From Planctomycetaceae bacterium (lineage in GTDB: Bacteria > Planctomycetota > Planctomycetia > Pirellulales > Thermoguttaceae), in NCBI GenBank assembly GCA_031266315.1, contig JAISBG010000251.1:1-8124 (forward strand): 8,124 nt of DNA. The letters run 5' to 3'. Under the pieces are notes generated by a model. It worked only from the letters and a program-made list of their open reading frames with translations. It made no database searches and was not told the origin of the DNA. The translations under genes were made by a program, and so were the position numbers. Each line of letters begins with the position of its first letter. Position 1 is the stretch's first letter. This document shows positions 1 to 6,288 of the stretch, piece after piece.

Positions 1-4
1 ATAA

Positions 5-205
5 GGTGGGCAACCGTTCGCTGAACGGTTGCGTCGGCGATAGCCGACTGTGAGACTGATTAACGATGGCAAATGGTATTGCTTTCCATTTTGAAGTCAA
101 TATACTGTGTTAGGGTTTATTGATATTTTTAAAGGATCGAACATAACCTTAACGCAGTATAACAGACTCAACCGGCGCAATCCTTCAGCGAAGGGATCGC
201 CCACC
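5..205 (+). repeat. Structured intergenic repeat, copy A (interrupted by a MITE)
   Basis: This is the first of three related copies (B at 6103-6252, C from 7989). The outer arms GGTGGGC (5-11) and GCCCACC (199-205) are perfect complements. Inside are hairpin 1 (10-19 with 23-32, loop GCT), hairpin 2 (GTCGGC 33-38 with GCCGAC 43-48), a conserved linker with GATTAACGATGGCAA, a third small stem (GGCAA with TTGCT), AGTC/GACT around the MITE site, and a last hairpin CCTTC-AGC-GAAGG near 182-194. Removing the MITE leaves about 142 bp, close to the 150 bp of copy B. The two ends of the element are also near-complements of each other beyond the closing stem. The function is unknown: it could be a non-autonomous mobile element or a structured RNA. 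It lies about 75 bp upstream of the ThuA-like gene. Confidence 0.8.
101..161. mobile_element. Minimal TA-flanked MITE inside repeat copy A
   Basis: The ends are inverted repeats of 17 bp: TATACTGTGTTAGGGTT at 101-117 and AACCTTAACGCAGTATA at 145-161, which pair with two mismatches. Copy B shows the uninterrupted site: it reads gtcaataacgactc where copy A reads gtcaata, then the insert, then acagactc. The insert is therefore a 57-bp core (103-159) flanked by a duplicated TA (101-102 and 160-161). A TA duplication is typical of the IS630/Tc1/mariner superfamily, so mobilisation in trans by such a transposase is inferred; none is encoded here. The core contains a short imperfect hairpin (TTGAT with ATCGAA). 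The same terminus occurs at 2403 and at both ends of the 7471-7909 element. Confidence 0.85.
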
Positions 206-270
206 AATTCAATTTTCTTGCTTTTCGCGTTAAAATATGAAAATTTTACTGAAACATTACTAATTTTTTT

Positions 271-275
271 GGAGG
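271..275 (+). promoter_or_regulatory. Shine-Dalgarno site of the ThuA-like gene
   Basis: GGAGG lies 5 nt before the ATG at 281. It decides the start: the open frame continues upstream to an ATG at 107, but that extension runs through the MITE and repeat copy A and has no ribosome binding site. Starting at 281 also puts a signal peptide exactly at the N-terminus. Confidence 0.85.
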
Positions 276-280
276 AATTG

Positions 281-2008
281 ATGTTTATTTTTCTACGTTT
301 TACATTTATTATTTTTGTTCTTTTATCGGCGGTGTTTGCCGAAGCGCAACCGAAGATCAATATTGTTCCCGAAAATGCCGTAACACCGGAGCAGCGAACA
401 CTTATTGAAAAGGCAATTCCTGAAAAAGCGTTTGTTGTACCGAAAAAGCCGCGAAATTTGTTGATTTTCGATATTAACGCGGATTACGGCGGGCATCGTT
501 CCATTGCTCACGCCAATCTTGCATTCCGTTTAATGGGCGAAAAAACCGGTGCATTTACTGTTGCAATTTCACATGACCCACAGGTTTTTCAAAAAGATTC
601 ACTCCATCAATTCGACGCGGTATTTTTTAACAACAATGTCGGTAACATTTTTTCCGACTCGGAATTGCGGAGCAATCTGGAGGAATTTGTCCGGCATGGC
701 GGCGGCTTGATGGGTGTTCATGGAACAACCGCCACGTTTATAAATTGGGACGGTCTGAATAAAGGAAAAGATGATTGGTCGGTTTTCGGTGAAATTATTG
801 GCGGACGGGGAGCAAATCATCGTGAGCCTGACGAAAAAATTTTCGTCAAAATCGAAGAACCCAATCATCCGTTACTTCAGATGTTTCCCAAAGAAGGTTT
901 CGAATATCAAGATGAATTTTTCCGTGTTCGCGAACCGTATTCCCGTGAAAAACAACGGATTTTGTTGAGTATCGATAAGGAAAAAACCGATTTGAACCGT
1001 CCGCCTCACACCGGAAAAAAAGAACGTGCCGATGAAGATTATGCTCTTGCCTGGATTAAAAATTACGGAAAAGGCAAGGTTTTTTATTGTACGATTGCTC
1101 ACAGTCCGAAAATCTTTTGGGATCCGGTGATGCTCCGTTTTTATCTTGCGGCGACTCAATTCGTTCTCGGTGATCTCGACGCTTCAACGCTTCCTTCTGC
1201 CGCTGTTAACGATGTTATTCGTTCCCATGAACAATCCGGTTGGCGTCTTGTTTTGCCGGCTTATACGTTTCACAAATTCACGTTGTTTGAAACCATTGAC
1301 AAAACAGCGGAGTTGGGATTGGCTTATTGCGGCGGATTGAGTTTTCAAAAGGTCGGCGGCGGAATCGACAAAAATTTCGATCCGAAAATTTTAAACGACG
1401 AAGAAATTAAAGCCGTTCAAACCAAACTTCGTACAAAAAATATTCGAATGGTTTCCTATTATTACGACAAATTACCCGGTGAAGAAACAGCATGCCGTCG
1501 GGTGTTCGAGTTTGCGGAAAAATTCGGAATCGAAACATTTCTTTCCGAACCCAAACCGGAATCGCTTGATGTCATTGAGCGTTATTGCAACGAATTTTGT
1601 ATCAACGTTGCCCTTCACAATCACGACGCTAAAAGTTCGCCGGATTATTGGAGTCCCGAAAAAGTTCTTGAACATTGCCGAAATCGCGGTCTGCGGATTG
1701 GTGTTTGTGCTGATCTCGGATATTGGATGCGTTCTGGAATTGATCCGGTGGAAGCGGTGCGAGTCTTGAAAAACCGGTTGTTTGTGGTGCAGGTTCACGA
1801 TCTCGACCAACGTAACAGTAAAGGAAAAGATGTTGTTTGGGGAACCGGTTCAGGAACCACCGAAGCGTTTTTCAAAGAATTGTTTAAACAAAAAATCCGT
1901 CCTCTCGATATTGATCTTGAATATTCGGAACATTTCGACGATAATAAGAATGAATGTCAAAAATGTATCGAATTTTTTAATAAAATCGTTTCAGATTTAT
2001 CTCGTTAG
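281..2008 (+). CDS. Exported ThuA-like domain / sugar phosphate isomerase-epimerase fusion protein
   Basis: The 575-aa protein starts at the ATG after GGAGG. Residues 1-22 form a Sec signal peptide (hydrophobic FTFIIFVLLSAVF, likely cut after AEA). Residues about 59-297 resemble the ThuA (trehalose-utilisation-like) glutamine-amidotransferase fold, with a GGGLMGVHG turn at 140-148 and YGKGKVFYCTIAHSP at 262-276. Residues about 322-575 resemble the xylose-isomerase-like TIM barrel of sugar phosphate isomerases/epimerases. Probable metal and substrate ligands are E423 (SEP), H446/H448 (LHNHD), D478 (ADLGYW), H506 (VHDLD) and E547 (DLEYS), so the barrel looks catalytically intact. Such fusions occur in planctomycetes; the substrate is not known and carbohydrate modification is inferred. 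The oxidoreductase downstream on the same strand is also exported. About 680 nt of repeats separate the two genes, so co-transcription is doubtful. Confidence 0.85.
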   Translation: MFIFLRFTFIIFVLLSAVFAEAQPKINIVPENAVTPEQRTLIEKAIPEKAFVVPKKPRNLLIFDINADYGGHRSIAHANLAFRLMGEKTGAFTVAISHDPQVFQKDSLHQFDAVFFNNNVGNIFSDSELRSNLEEFVRHGGGLMGVHGTTATFINWDGLNKGKDDWSVFGEIIGGRGANHREPDEKIFVKIEEPNHPLLQMFPKEGFEYQDEFFRVREPYSREKQRILLSIDKEKTDLNRPPHTGKKERADEDYALAWIKNYGKGKVFYCTIAHSPKIFWDPVMLRFYLAATQFVLGDLDASTLPSAAVNDVIRSHEQSGWRLVLPAYTFHKFTLFETIDKTAELGLAYCGGLSFQKVGGGIDKNFDPKILNDEEIKAVQTKLRTKNIRMVSYYYDKLPGEETACRRVFEFAEKFGIETFLSEPKPESLDVIERYCNEFCINVALHNHDAKSSPDYWSPEKVLEHCRNRGLRIGVCADLGYWMRSGIDPVEAVRVLKNRLFVVQVHDLDQRNSKGKDVVWGTGSGTTEAFFKELFKQKIRPLDIDLEYSEHFDDNKNECQKCIEFFNKIVSDLSR

Positions 2009-2040
2009 TGGAACGTGAATTTTAGAAACGTACAGTAAAT

Positions 2041-2120
2041 AATCCGCTTGCGAACTATTAAGTAACTGTTTATTTATTTGTCCCTATTCGCGTAACTATC
2101 AACTATGTATTATGTAAAAG
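2041..2120. repeat. CGCTTGCG-flanked heptamer-like region
   Basis: The 16-mer AATCCGCTTGCGAACT at 2041-2056 recurs exactly at 7723-7738, in the centre of the 7471-7909 element, and approximately inverted near 7685-7696. In both places it is followed by AACTATT-like units. At 2094-2115 the units AACTATC, AACTATG and TATTATG follow at 7-nt spacing. This looks like decayed tandem heptamer sequence belonging to the same palindrome-rich repeat system. No coding potential is seen. Confidence 0.5.
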
Positions 2121-2128
2121 ATTCCTTC

Positions 2129-2343
2129 GCCCCGCAAGGGGCAATGCGTAACAACCCGCCGTAACACGGCGGGTAACAACACTCTCAAACAACCGCCCTG
2201 TAAGGGCAATGGAAAATGATGATGTGTTTAAAGTATTAAATGACCTTGGTGGTGTTGGTAATCCATTGCCCTTTCAGGGCGATTGTGTTTATGATTTGAC
2301 CCGCCGCGTTGCGGCGGGTTATTACGTAGTGTCCTTTCAGGAC
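2129..2343. repeat. Nested palindrome array: three palindromes mirrored around a centre
   Basis: The left arm has P1 (GCCCC-GCAA-GGGGC, 2129-2142), P2 (stem ACCCGCCGT 2154-2162 with 2166-2174) and P3 (GCCCT-GTA-AGGGC, 2195-2207). After a spacer of about 55 nt the order is reversed: P3' (GCCCT-TTC-AGGGC, 2268-2280), P2' (stem ACCCGCCGC 2299-2307 with 2311-2319) and P1' (GTCCT-TTC-AGGAC, 2331-2343). The two arms are also diverged inverted copies of each other; for example AGGGCAATGG at 2203-2212 pairs exactly with 2263-2272. The array can form either one long cruciform or six small hairpins. None of the hairpins is followed by a T run, so they do not look like intrinsic terminators. The module order matches 7570-7839. 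Confidence 0.8.
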
Positions 2344-2402
2344 GAAATATTTTTAAAGTATAAAACTAATCGTCTAGGGAAGCCAAAAACAAAATAAACA
2401 GT

Positions 2403-2657
2403 TATACTGTGTTAGGGTTAGTTCGATATTTTTTGAAAGATCGAAATTAAGTTTTCGCAACCTCATTATTTATTTTGTGTTGTGAATGTAATTTTTTAAT
2501 GAGGTAATGAGGTCGGTTTTGTTTTGTTTTTTTGCTACTGAGGTTGTTTAGTAAGAAAAATTAGGTTAAAAATGAGGTTACCGCTAGATTATTTCTTTGT
2601 AACATTAAGAGTCTAGTGAATCGTCAAGAATACCAATTTTATAACTCACGCAGTATA
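2403..2657. mobile_element. Probable MITE of the TATACTGTGTTAGGGTT family
   Basis: The left terminus TATACTGTGTTAGGGTT (2403-2419) is identical to that of the MITE at 101. Similarity continues for about 25 nt more, including a TTCGAT/ATCGAA hairpin (2422-2427 with 2440-2445). There is no right end at the 61-bp distance. The next match to a right terminus is ACGCAGTATA at 2648-2657, which would give a 255-bp element ending with TA. Only 10 bp of that end match, so the right boundary is uncertain. The interior is AT-rich, with several ATGAGGT repeats and no gene. If the boundary is right, the element ends 33 bp before the oxidoreductase start codon and supplies most of its upstream region. Confidence 0.5.
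2459..2578. repeat. Cluster of AATGAGGT-type short repeats upstream of the oxidoreductase gene
   Basis: AATGAGGT occurs at 2498-2505, 2506-2513 and 2571-2578. The variants ACTGAGGT (2537-2544) and AATTAGGT (2559-2566) lie between them, and one inverted copy, AACCTCATT, lies at 2459-2467. The inverted copy can pair with 2498-2505 to form a hairpin with a loop of about 30 nt. Several spacings are close to whole helical turns (31 and 22 bp). The cluster could be a binding-site array for a regulator or simply part of the surrounding MITE-like element; sequence alone cannot decide. Confidence 0.4.
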
Positions 2658-2666
2658 CATTCTTCA

Positions 2667-2680
2667 TTAACTATTAACTA
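2667..2680. repeat. Tandem heptamer TTAACTA x2
   Basis: Two exact TTAACTA units (2667-2673 and 2674-2680) end 10 nt before the oxidoreductase ATG, where a ribosome binding site would be expected. Related heptamers appear at 2053-2115 and as TTAATAG/TGGATAG/TAGAAAG at 7659-7679. No Shine-Dalgarno sequence is visible here. Confidence 0.5.
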
Positions 2681-2690
2681 TTTTAGAATT

Positions 2691-4043
2691 ATGTCAACGA
2701 TATCGACATTGTTTTCACGTCGGGAATTTTTAAGAGCATCGGTTTGTCTGGGAAGTTTGGCAACGCCGTTTTTGATTCCCGCTTCTGCATTGGGAAAAGA
2801 CGGCAACATTGCACCGAGTAACCGAATCACACTTGGTTTTGCTGGAGTTGGAATGATGAATCGCGGTCATCTCGCTGGAACTCTTTCATTTGAAGATGTT
2901 CAGGTTACGGCAATTGCCGACGCGGATCAGTGGCGTCGGGAAACAAACCGGCAAACAGTTGAAACACGTTACGCTGAACGTAAAGCAAACGGACAATTCA
3001 AAGGTTGCGATATTTACAGCGGATTTCACGAAATGCTTTCTCGTACCGATATTGACGGAATCGTAATGGCACTCGGTGAACAATGGCACGGAATCGGTGT
3101 GATGATGTGTGCTCAAGCCGGAAAACATGTTTATGTTGAAAAACCAAACTCTTACACGATTACCGAAGCACTCGGTTCTATTGAAGCGGTTCGAAGATAC
3201 GGAATTATTGCCCAAGTCGGTTATCAACAACGAAGTTGGGCAAATTTTGTGTACGCCTGCCAAGTTGTCCGCAACGGCGCGTTGGGGAAAATTCGAAACG
3301 TTTATATTATTCATTCAAATCCAAGTGTTGAATCCGATCTTCCGGCAGAGCCAACGCCGCCAACACTTGATTGGAATACTTGGCTCGGTGCCGCTCCCTG
3401 GCGACCATTCAATCATCGGTTACACTATTTAGGGAATCCGCTCAATGTCGTTCCTTGGTCTTTTTGCAAAGACTTAGGACTTGGCGGTCTTGGTAGCGGC
3501 GCATCACATGCATTCGATGTTGTTCACTGGGGACTCGGCTGCGACCAATCAGGACCGTTGGAAATTATTCCGCGCGAAAGCGGACAAGTTCCTTATTTAA
3601 CGTTCAAATATCCTAACGATATTACGTTACAAGTTCTCAACGGCAGGCTTGATCCGAAAGTCCATGAAATTCCCAAAAATTTTGATCCGATTACTTCAAT
3701 TCAACCATTCGGAGCCGTTTTTGTTGGTGATAACGGTTGGCTGCATGTTGGACGCCGCGGTTATTTGAAAGCGTCTCCCGCCGAATTAGCCAAAGATCGA
3801 CCGTCCCGTTTTGAAGGTCATAAAAGTCATGTTCGTAATTGGCTTGACAGTATTAGGTTACGTCGGCGTCCGGCGTGCGATATTGAAATCGGCAGTCATT
3901 CGACCATTGCCGCGATTCTCGGCAATATCGCCTGCTGGTTGAAACGACCGCTCAAATGGGACCCGATCAAAAATGAATTTCAAAACGATGACGAAGCCAA
4001 CCGACTCCGAAGCCGCGCTCTTCGCGAACCTTGGACTGTTTAA
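2691..4043 (+). CDS. Tat-exported Gfo/Idh/MocA family oxidoreductase
   Basis: The 450-aa protein is read from the ATG at 2691. This start puts the twin-arginine signal SRREFLRAS at residues 9-17, followed by a hydrophobic stretch and a likely cut after ASA (31-33). The frame stays open upstream to 2616, but that extension lies partly inside repeat sequence and would bury the signal. The Rossmann nucleotide-binding motif GFAGVGMMNRG is at 49-59. The family EKP motif is at 150-152 (K151 is the usual catalytic lysine), with the WH pair at 132-133 and GASHAFD at 270-276 in the C-terminal domain. The family oxidises or epimerises sugars, inositols and related compounds with NAD(P). Tat export implies folding with cofactor in the cytoplasm and work in the periplasm, as is common for planctomycete members. 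The substrate is unknown. There is no visible Shine-Dalgarno site. The HEAT-repeat gene follows after 120 nt. Confidence 0.9.
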   Translation: MSTISTLFSRREFLRASVCLGSLATPFLIPASALGKDGNIAPSNRITLGFAGVGMMNRGHLAGTLSFEDVQVTAIADADQWRRETNRQTVETRYAERKANGQFKGCDIYSGFHEMLSRTDIDGIVMALGEQWHGIGVMMCAQAGKHVYVEKPNSYTITEALGSIEAVRRYGIIAQVGYQQRSWANFVYACQVVRNGALGKIRNVYIIHSNPSVESDLPAEPTPPTLDWNTWLGAAPWRPFNHRLHYLGNPLNVVPWSFCKDLGLGGLGSGASHAFDVVHWGLGCDQSGPLEIIPRESGQVPYLTFKYPNDITLQVLNGRLDPKVHEIPKNFDPITSIQPFGAVFVGDNGWLHVGRRGYLKASPAELAKDRPSRFEGHKSHVRNWLDSIRLRRRPACDIEIGSHSTIAAILGNIACWLKRPLKWDPIKNEFQNDDEANRLRSRALREPWTV

Positions 4044-4163
4044 CAAAACAACGTTTATCCGTTGCAATATTAAAAAAATCCGAAACGGTTAATTATTTTT
4101 GTTTGCATTATTTTCGTTTACACTTGGTTTTTTATTTTCCTTTTTCAATTACCCTTTACTTCC

Positions 4164-6092
4164 ATGCGAGTTTTATTTTCTTTGATTTTTGTTTTTGCTA
4201 CGTTTTTTCTCTTTGCTCAAGAAACACCGCAAGACGAAGCGGTTAAACTAAACGCTGTTTTACAAGACCCGAATGCGTCGTTGTATTCCAAGACGTTGGC
4301 TTGTAAACAGGCGGGGCAACTTGGAACCGAAGCGTCGGTCATTCCGTTGGCGTCGGTTTTATTGGACGAAAAATTGTCACATCCTGCCCGTATCGGGTTA
4401 CAACAAATTCCCGGTTCGGCGGCAACAACAGCACTTTGCACCGCCACTTCCCAAGCCCAAGGCAATATTTTAATTGGAATAATCGGTTCGCTTGGAGAAC
4501 GCCGTGATCCGGCTGCTGTTACGATATTGACGGAATTACTTGCGGAACCGGACAGTCGGATTGTTCGGGCTTGCGCGGTTGCTTTGGGAAAAATTGGTAA
4601 CACGGAAGCTCTTCATGCTCTTCAAAAACGTTTCGCTGAAGCCGAACTTGTTCAAAAGGAGTTGTTGGTTGACGGTCTTTTCGCTTGTGCCGAACATCTG
4701 AAAATAATCGGTAACATAAAAGAAGCCGTAACAGTTTACGCTGTTATTCGTGTACAAAAAGACTTGCCTATTTCTATCCGTTGCGGGGCGATTCGGGGAG
4801 AATTATTATCACAAGAATCTACCGCCGGTTCTCTATTAACCGCTGAAATGCTTGATTCCGCAGAGGAAGAATTTCTCGTCGCGTTGGAAGTTGCCCGTGA
4901 TTTGACCAACCCCGAATTGACGCCGGTTTTTCTTGATCTTTTGCCGAAATTAAAGTCGCAACGTCAAATTTTGTTACTTGATCTTCTCGATTGCCGTGCG
5001 GATAGGAAAGCAATGAATATTGTTTTGGAAATGGCAAAAAACGAACAAAATATTGCTGTTCGTAATGCAGCGGTTCAGGCGTTGGCAGGGTTTCCCGATA
5101 ACGAGGTTATCGATTATCTTCTGGAAGTTGCCGCCGGTGAAGAAAATGTTGCAATTTTTGATTCCGTTATTGATGCGCTAACCCGAATGAAGATGGACGG
5201 ATTGGATACGAAAATTGTTGAGCGGCTCAAAACAACCAAAGGTAAAGCGTGTATTCCGCTTGTCAAAATCTGTTTGCAACGGAAAATTGCAGAATCAACT
5301 CCGATTTTGTTACCATTTCTTACGGATTCGGAATACGAAGTTCGGCTTGCTGTGCTTCAGGCGTTGGGCAATACGGTTTCCGGTGAAAATATTGAAGTGT
5401 TAATTGAACGGTTGCTGAAGCCGAGTTCAAAAATTGAATTCGATACAGTTATTGGTTCGCTTCTGGTTGTTTGTAACCGAACAGTGGATTGCGATGCAGT
5501 TGCCGAAAAACTGGCGGCTGTTTATGAAACAGCTCCGGCGGAAACGAAAATTGTTTTGCTTGAACTTTACGGGGCGTTGGGAGGTCAGGCAGCCATTGCC
5601 GCTGTTGAAAAAGCGGTTGCCGACCAGACGGAAGCGATTCAGGATGCCGCAACACGGGTTCTGGGAAATTGGCATGACCCTGAAGCGGCTTCGGTTATTT
5701 TGGGAATTTTGAAAAACCCGGCTGTACAAAAATTTCATAACCGTTCACTTCGAGGCTATATTCGAATTGTCCGTCAAATGGACGTTTCCAATGAACACCG
5801 GTTTAATATGTGTCTGGAAGCATTGAAATTAGTGCAACGGAATGAAGAGACGCTTCTTATTATTGATGCATTGGGACGGATTCCAATTCTGAAGTCGCTG
5901 GAAAAATTACAAGAATTTCTGGAACAACCGGAGTTTGCGGAACCGGCTTCTCTTTCGGCTATTGCGGTAAGCCGGAGCATTATCGCTCAACAGCAAGAAA
6001 AAGTTACCGCCGCAATGCAAAAAGTTTTGAACGTTACAAAAAATAACGATACCCGCCGCCAAGCCGCCGAAATTTTGGAAAAAATAAAATAG
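4164..6092 (+). CDS. Exported HEAT-repeat protein
   Basis: The protein is 642 aa. Residues 1-18 form a Sec signal peptide (VLFSLIFVFATFFLFA, likely cut before QE). The rest is almost entirely paired helices with HEAT/PBS-lyase-like spacing. Clear repeat units appear at about 103-150 (DPAAVTILTELL, then VRACAVALGKIGN), 283-310 (VRNAAVQALAGF), 375-402 (VRLAVLQALGN) and 476-515 (IQDAATRVLGNWHDPEAA). No enzymatic motif is seen, so it is probably a protein-binding scaffold outside the cytoplasm. HEAT domains in planctomycetes often accompany exported dehydrogenases and ThuA-like proteins, which fits the neighbourhood, but no partner can be named. No Shine-Dalgarno site precedes the ATG. The 120-nt gap after the oxidoreductase would allow either co-transcription or a separate promoter. 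Confidence 0.85.
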   Translation: MRVLFSLIFVFATFFLFAQETPQDEAVKLNAVLQDPNASLYSKTLACKQAGQLGTEASVIPLASVLLDEKLSHPARIGLQQIPGSAATTALCTATSQAQGNILIGIIGSLGERRDPAAVTILTELLAEPDSRIVRACAVALGKIGNTEALHALQKRFAEAELVQKELLVDGLFACAEHLKIIGNIKEAVTVYAVIRVQKDLPISIRCGAIRGELLSQESTAGSLLTAEMLDSAEEEFLVALEVARDLTNPELTPVFLDLLPKLKSQRQILLLDLLDCRADRKAMNIVLEMAKNEQNIAVRNAAVQALAGFPDNEVIDYLLEVAAGEENVAIFDSVIDALTRMKMDGLDTKIVERLKTTKGKACIPLVKICLQRKIAESTPILLPFLTDSEYEVRLAVLQALGNTVSGENIEVLIERLLKPSSKIEFDTVIGSLLVVCNRTVDCDAVAEKLAAVYETAPAETKIVLLELYGALGGQAAIAAVEKAVADQTEAIQDAATRVLGNWHDPEAASVILGILKNPAVQKFHNRSLRGYIRIVRQMDVSNEHRFNMCLEALKLVQRNEETLLIIDALGRIPILKSLEKLQEFLEQPEFAEPASLSAIAVSRSIIAQQQEKVTAAMQKVLNVTKNNDTRRQAAEILEKIK

Positions 6093-6102
6093 GAAATTAT
6101 CA

Positions 6103-6252
6103 GGTGGGCAACCGTTCGCTATTTGTTAAAAGGTTGCGTCGGCGTACTCGCCGACTGTGAACCAGATTAACGATGGCAAATTGTATTGCCTTCCGTTTTG
6201 GAGTCAATAACGACTCAACCGGCGCGACCGCCCAGCGGGCGGATCACCCACC
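6103..6252 (+). repeat. Structured intergenic repeat, copy B (uninterrupted)
   Basis: The closing stem is GGTGGG (6103-6108) with CCCACC (6247-6252). Inside are GCAACC/GGTTGC around an enlarged loop (6108-6137), GTCGGCG/CGCCGAC (6138-6155), the linker GATTAACGATGGCAA, GGCAA/TTGCC (6175-6190), GAGTC/GACTC (6201-6216) and CCGCCC-AGC-GGGCGG (6228-6242). This copy lacks the MITE and so defines the empty site. The flanks carry TCA on both sides (6100-6102 and 6253-6255), possibly a 3-bp target duplication, though copy A shows no matching evidence. It lies between the convergent HEAT-repeat and ndk genes, so it cannot act as a leader of a gene on its own strand. Confidence 0.8.
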
Positions 6253-6285
6253 TCAAAACTCAAAAGCGCGAAAAGAAGTGGGTGA
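6244..6285 (-). terminator. Hairpin just after the ndk stop codon, possible transcript end
   Basis: On the minus strand TCACCCACTTC (6285 to 6275) pairs with GAGGTGGGTGA (6254 to 6244): 11 pairs including one G-U, with a 20-nt loop. It starts 3 nt after the ndk stop codon. No T run follows, so it is not a standard intrinsic terminator; it could stabilise the 3' end. Its distal arm is also the closing-stem arm of repeat copy B, so the two pairings are mutually exclusive. Confidence 0.35.
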
Positions 6286-6288
6286 CTT

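Noticed and set aside
101..106. TATACT in the MITE terminus as a promoter -10 box
   Set aside because: No acceptable -35 sequence lies at about 17 bp spacing at 101, 2403 or 7471; the match is explained by the terminal repeat.
107..280. N-terminal extension of the ThuA-like gene to an ATG at 107
   Set aside because: It is translated from the MITE and repeat copy A, has no ribosome binding site, and would place the signal peptide 58 residues inside the protein. GGAGG before 281 fits much better.
2129..2343. CRISPR array
   Set aside because: The palindromes are not copies of one repeat and the spacing is irregular; the order is mirrored rather than tandem.
2209..2397. Open frame of 62 codons on the plus strand
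   Set aside because: It lies across the nested palindrome array; its sequence is explained by the inverted repeat and it has no family resemblance.
2616..2690. N-terminal extension of the oxidoreductase to an ATG at 2616
   Set aside because: It covers a possible MITE end and the TTAACTA repeats and would displace the twin-arginine signal 25 residues inward.
6103..6252. Riboswitch or leader RNA
   Set aside because: Copy B lies between the 3' ends of convergent genes, and its ends are terminal inverted repeats, which fits a dispersed repeat better than a gene leader.
6103..6252. Integron attC site
   Set aside because: It folds as a palindrome, but the expected GTTRRRY and RYYYAAC core sites are not at the ends and there is no cassette or integrase.
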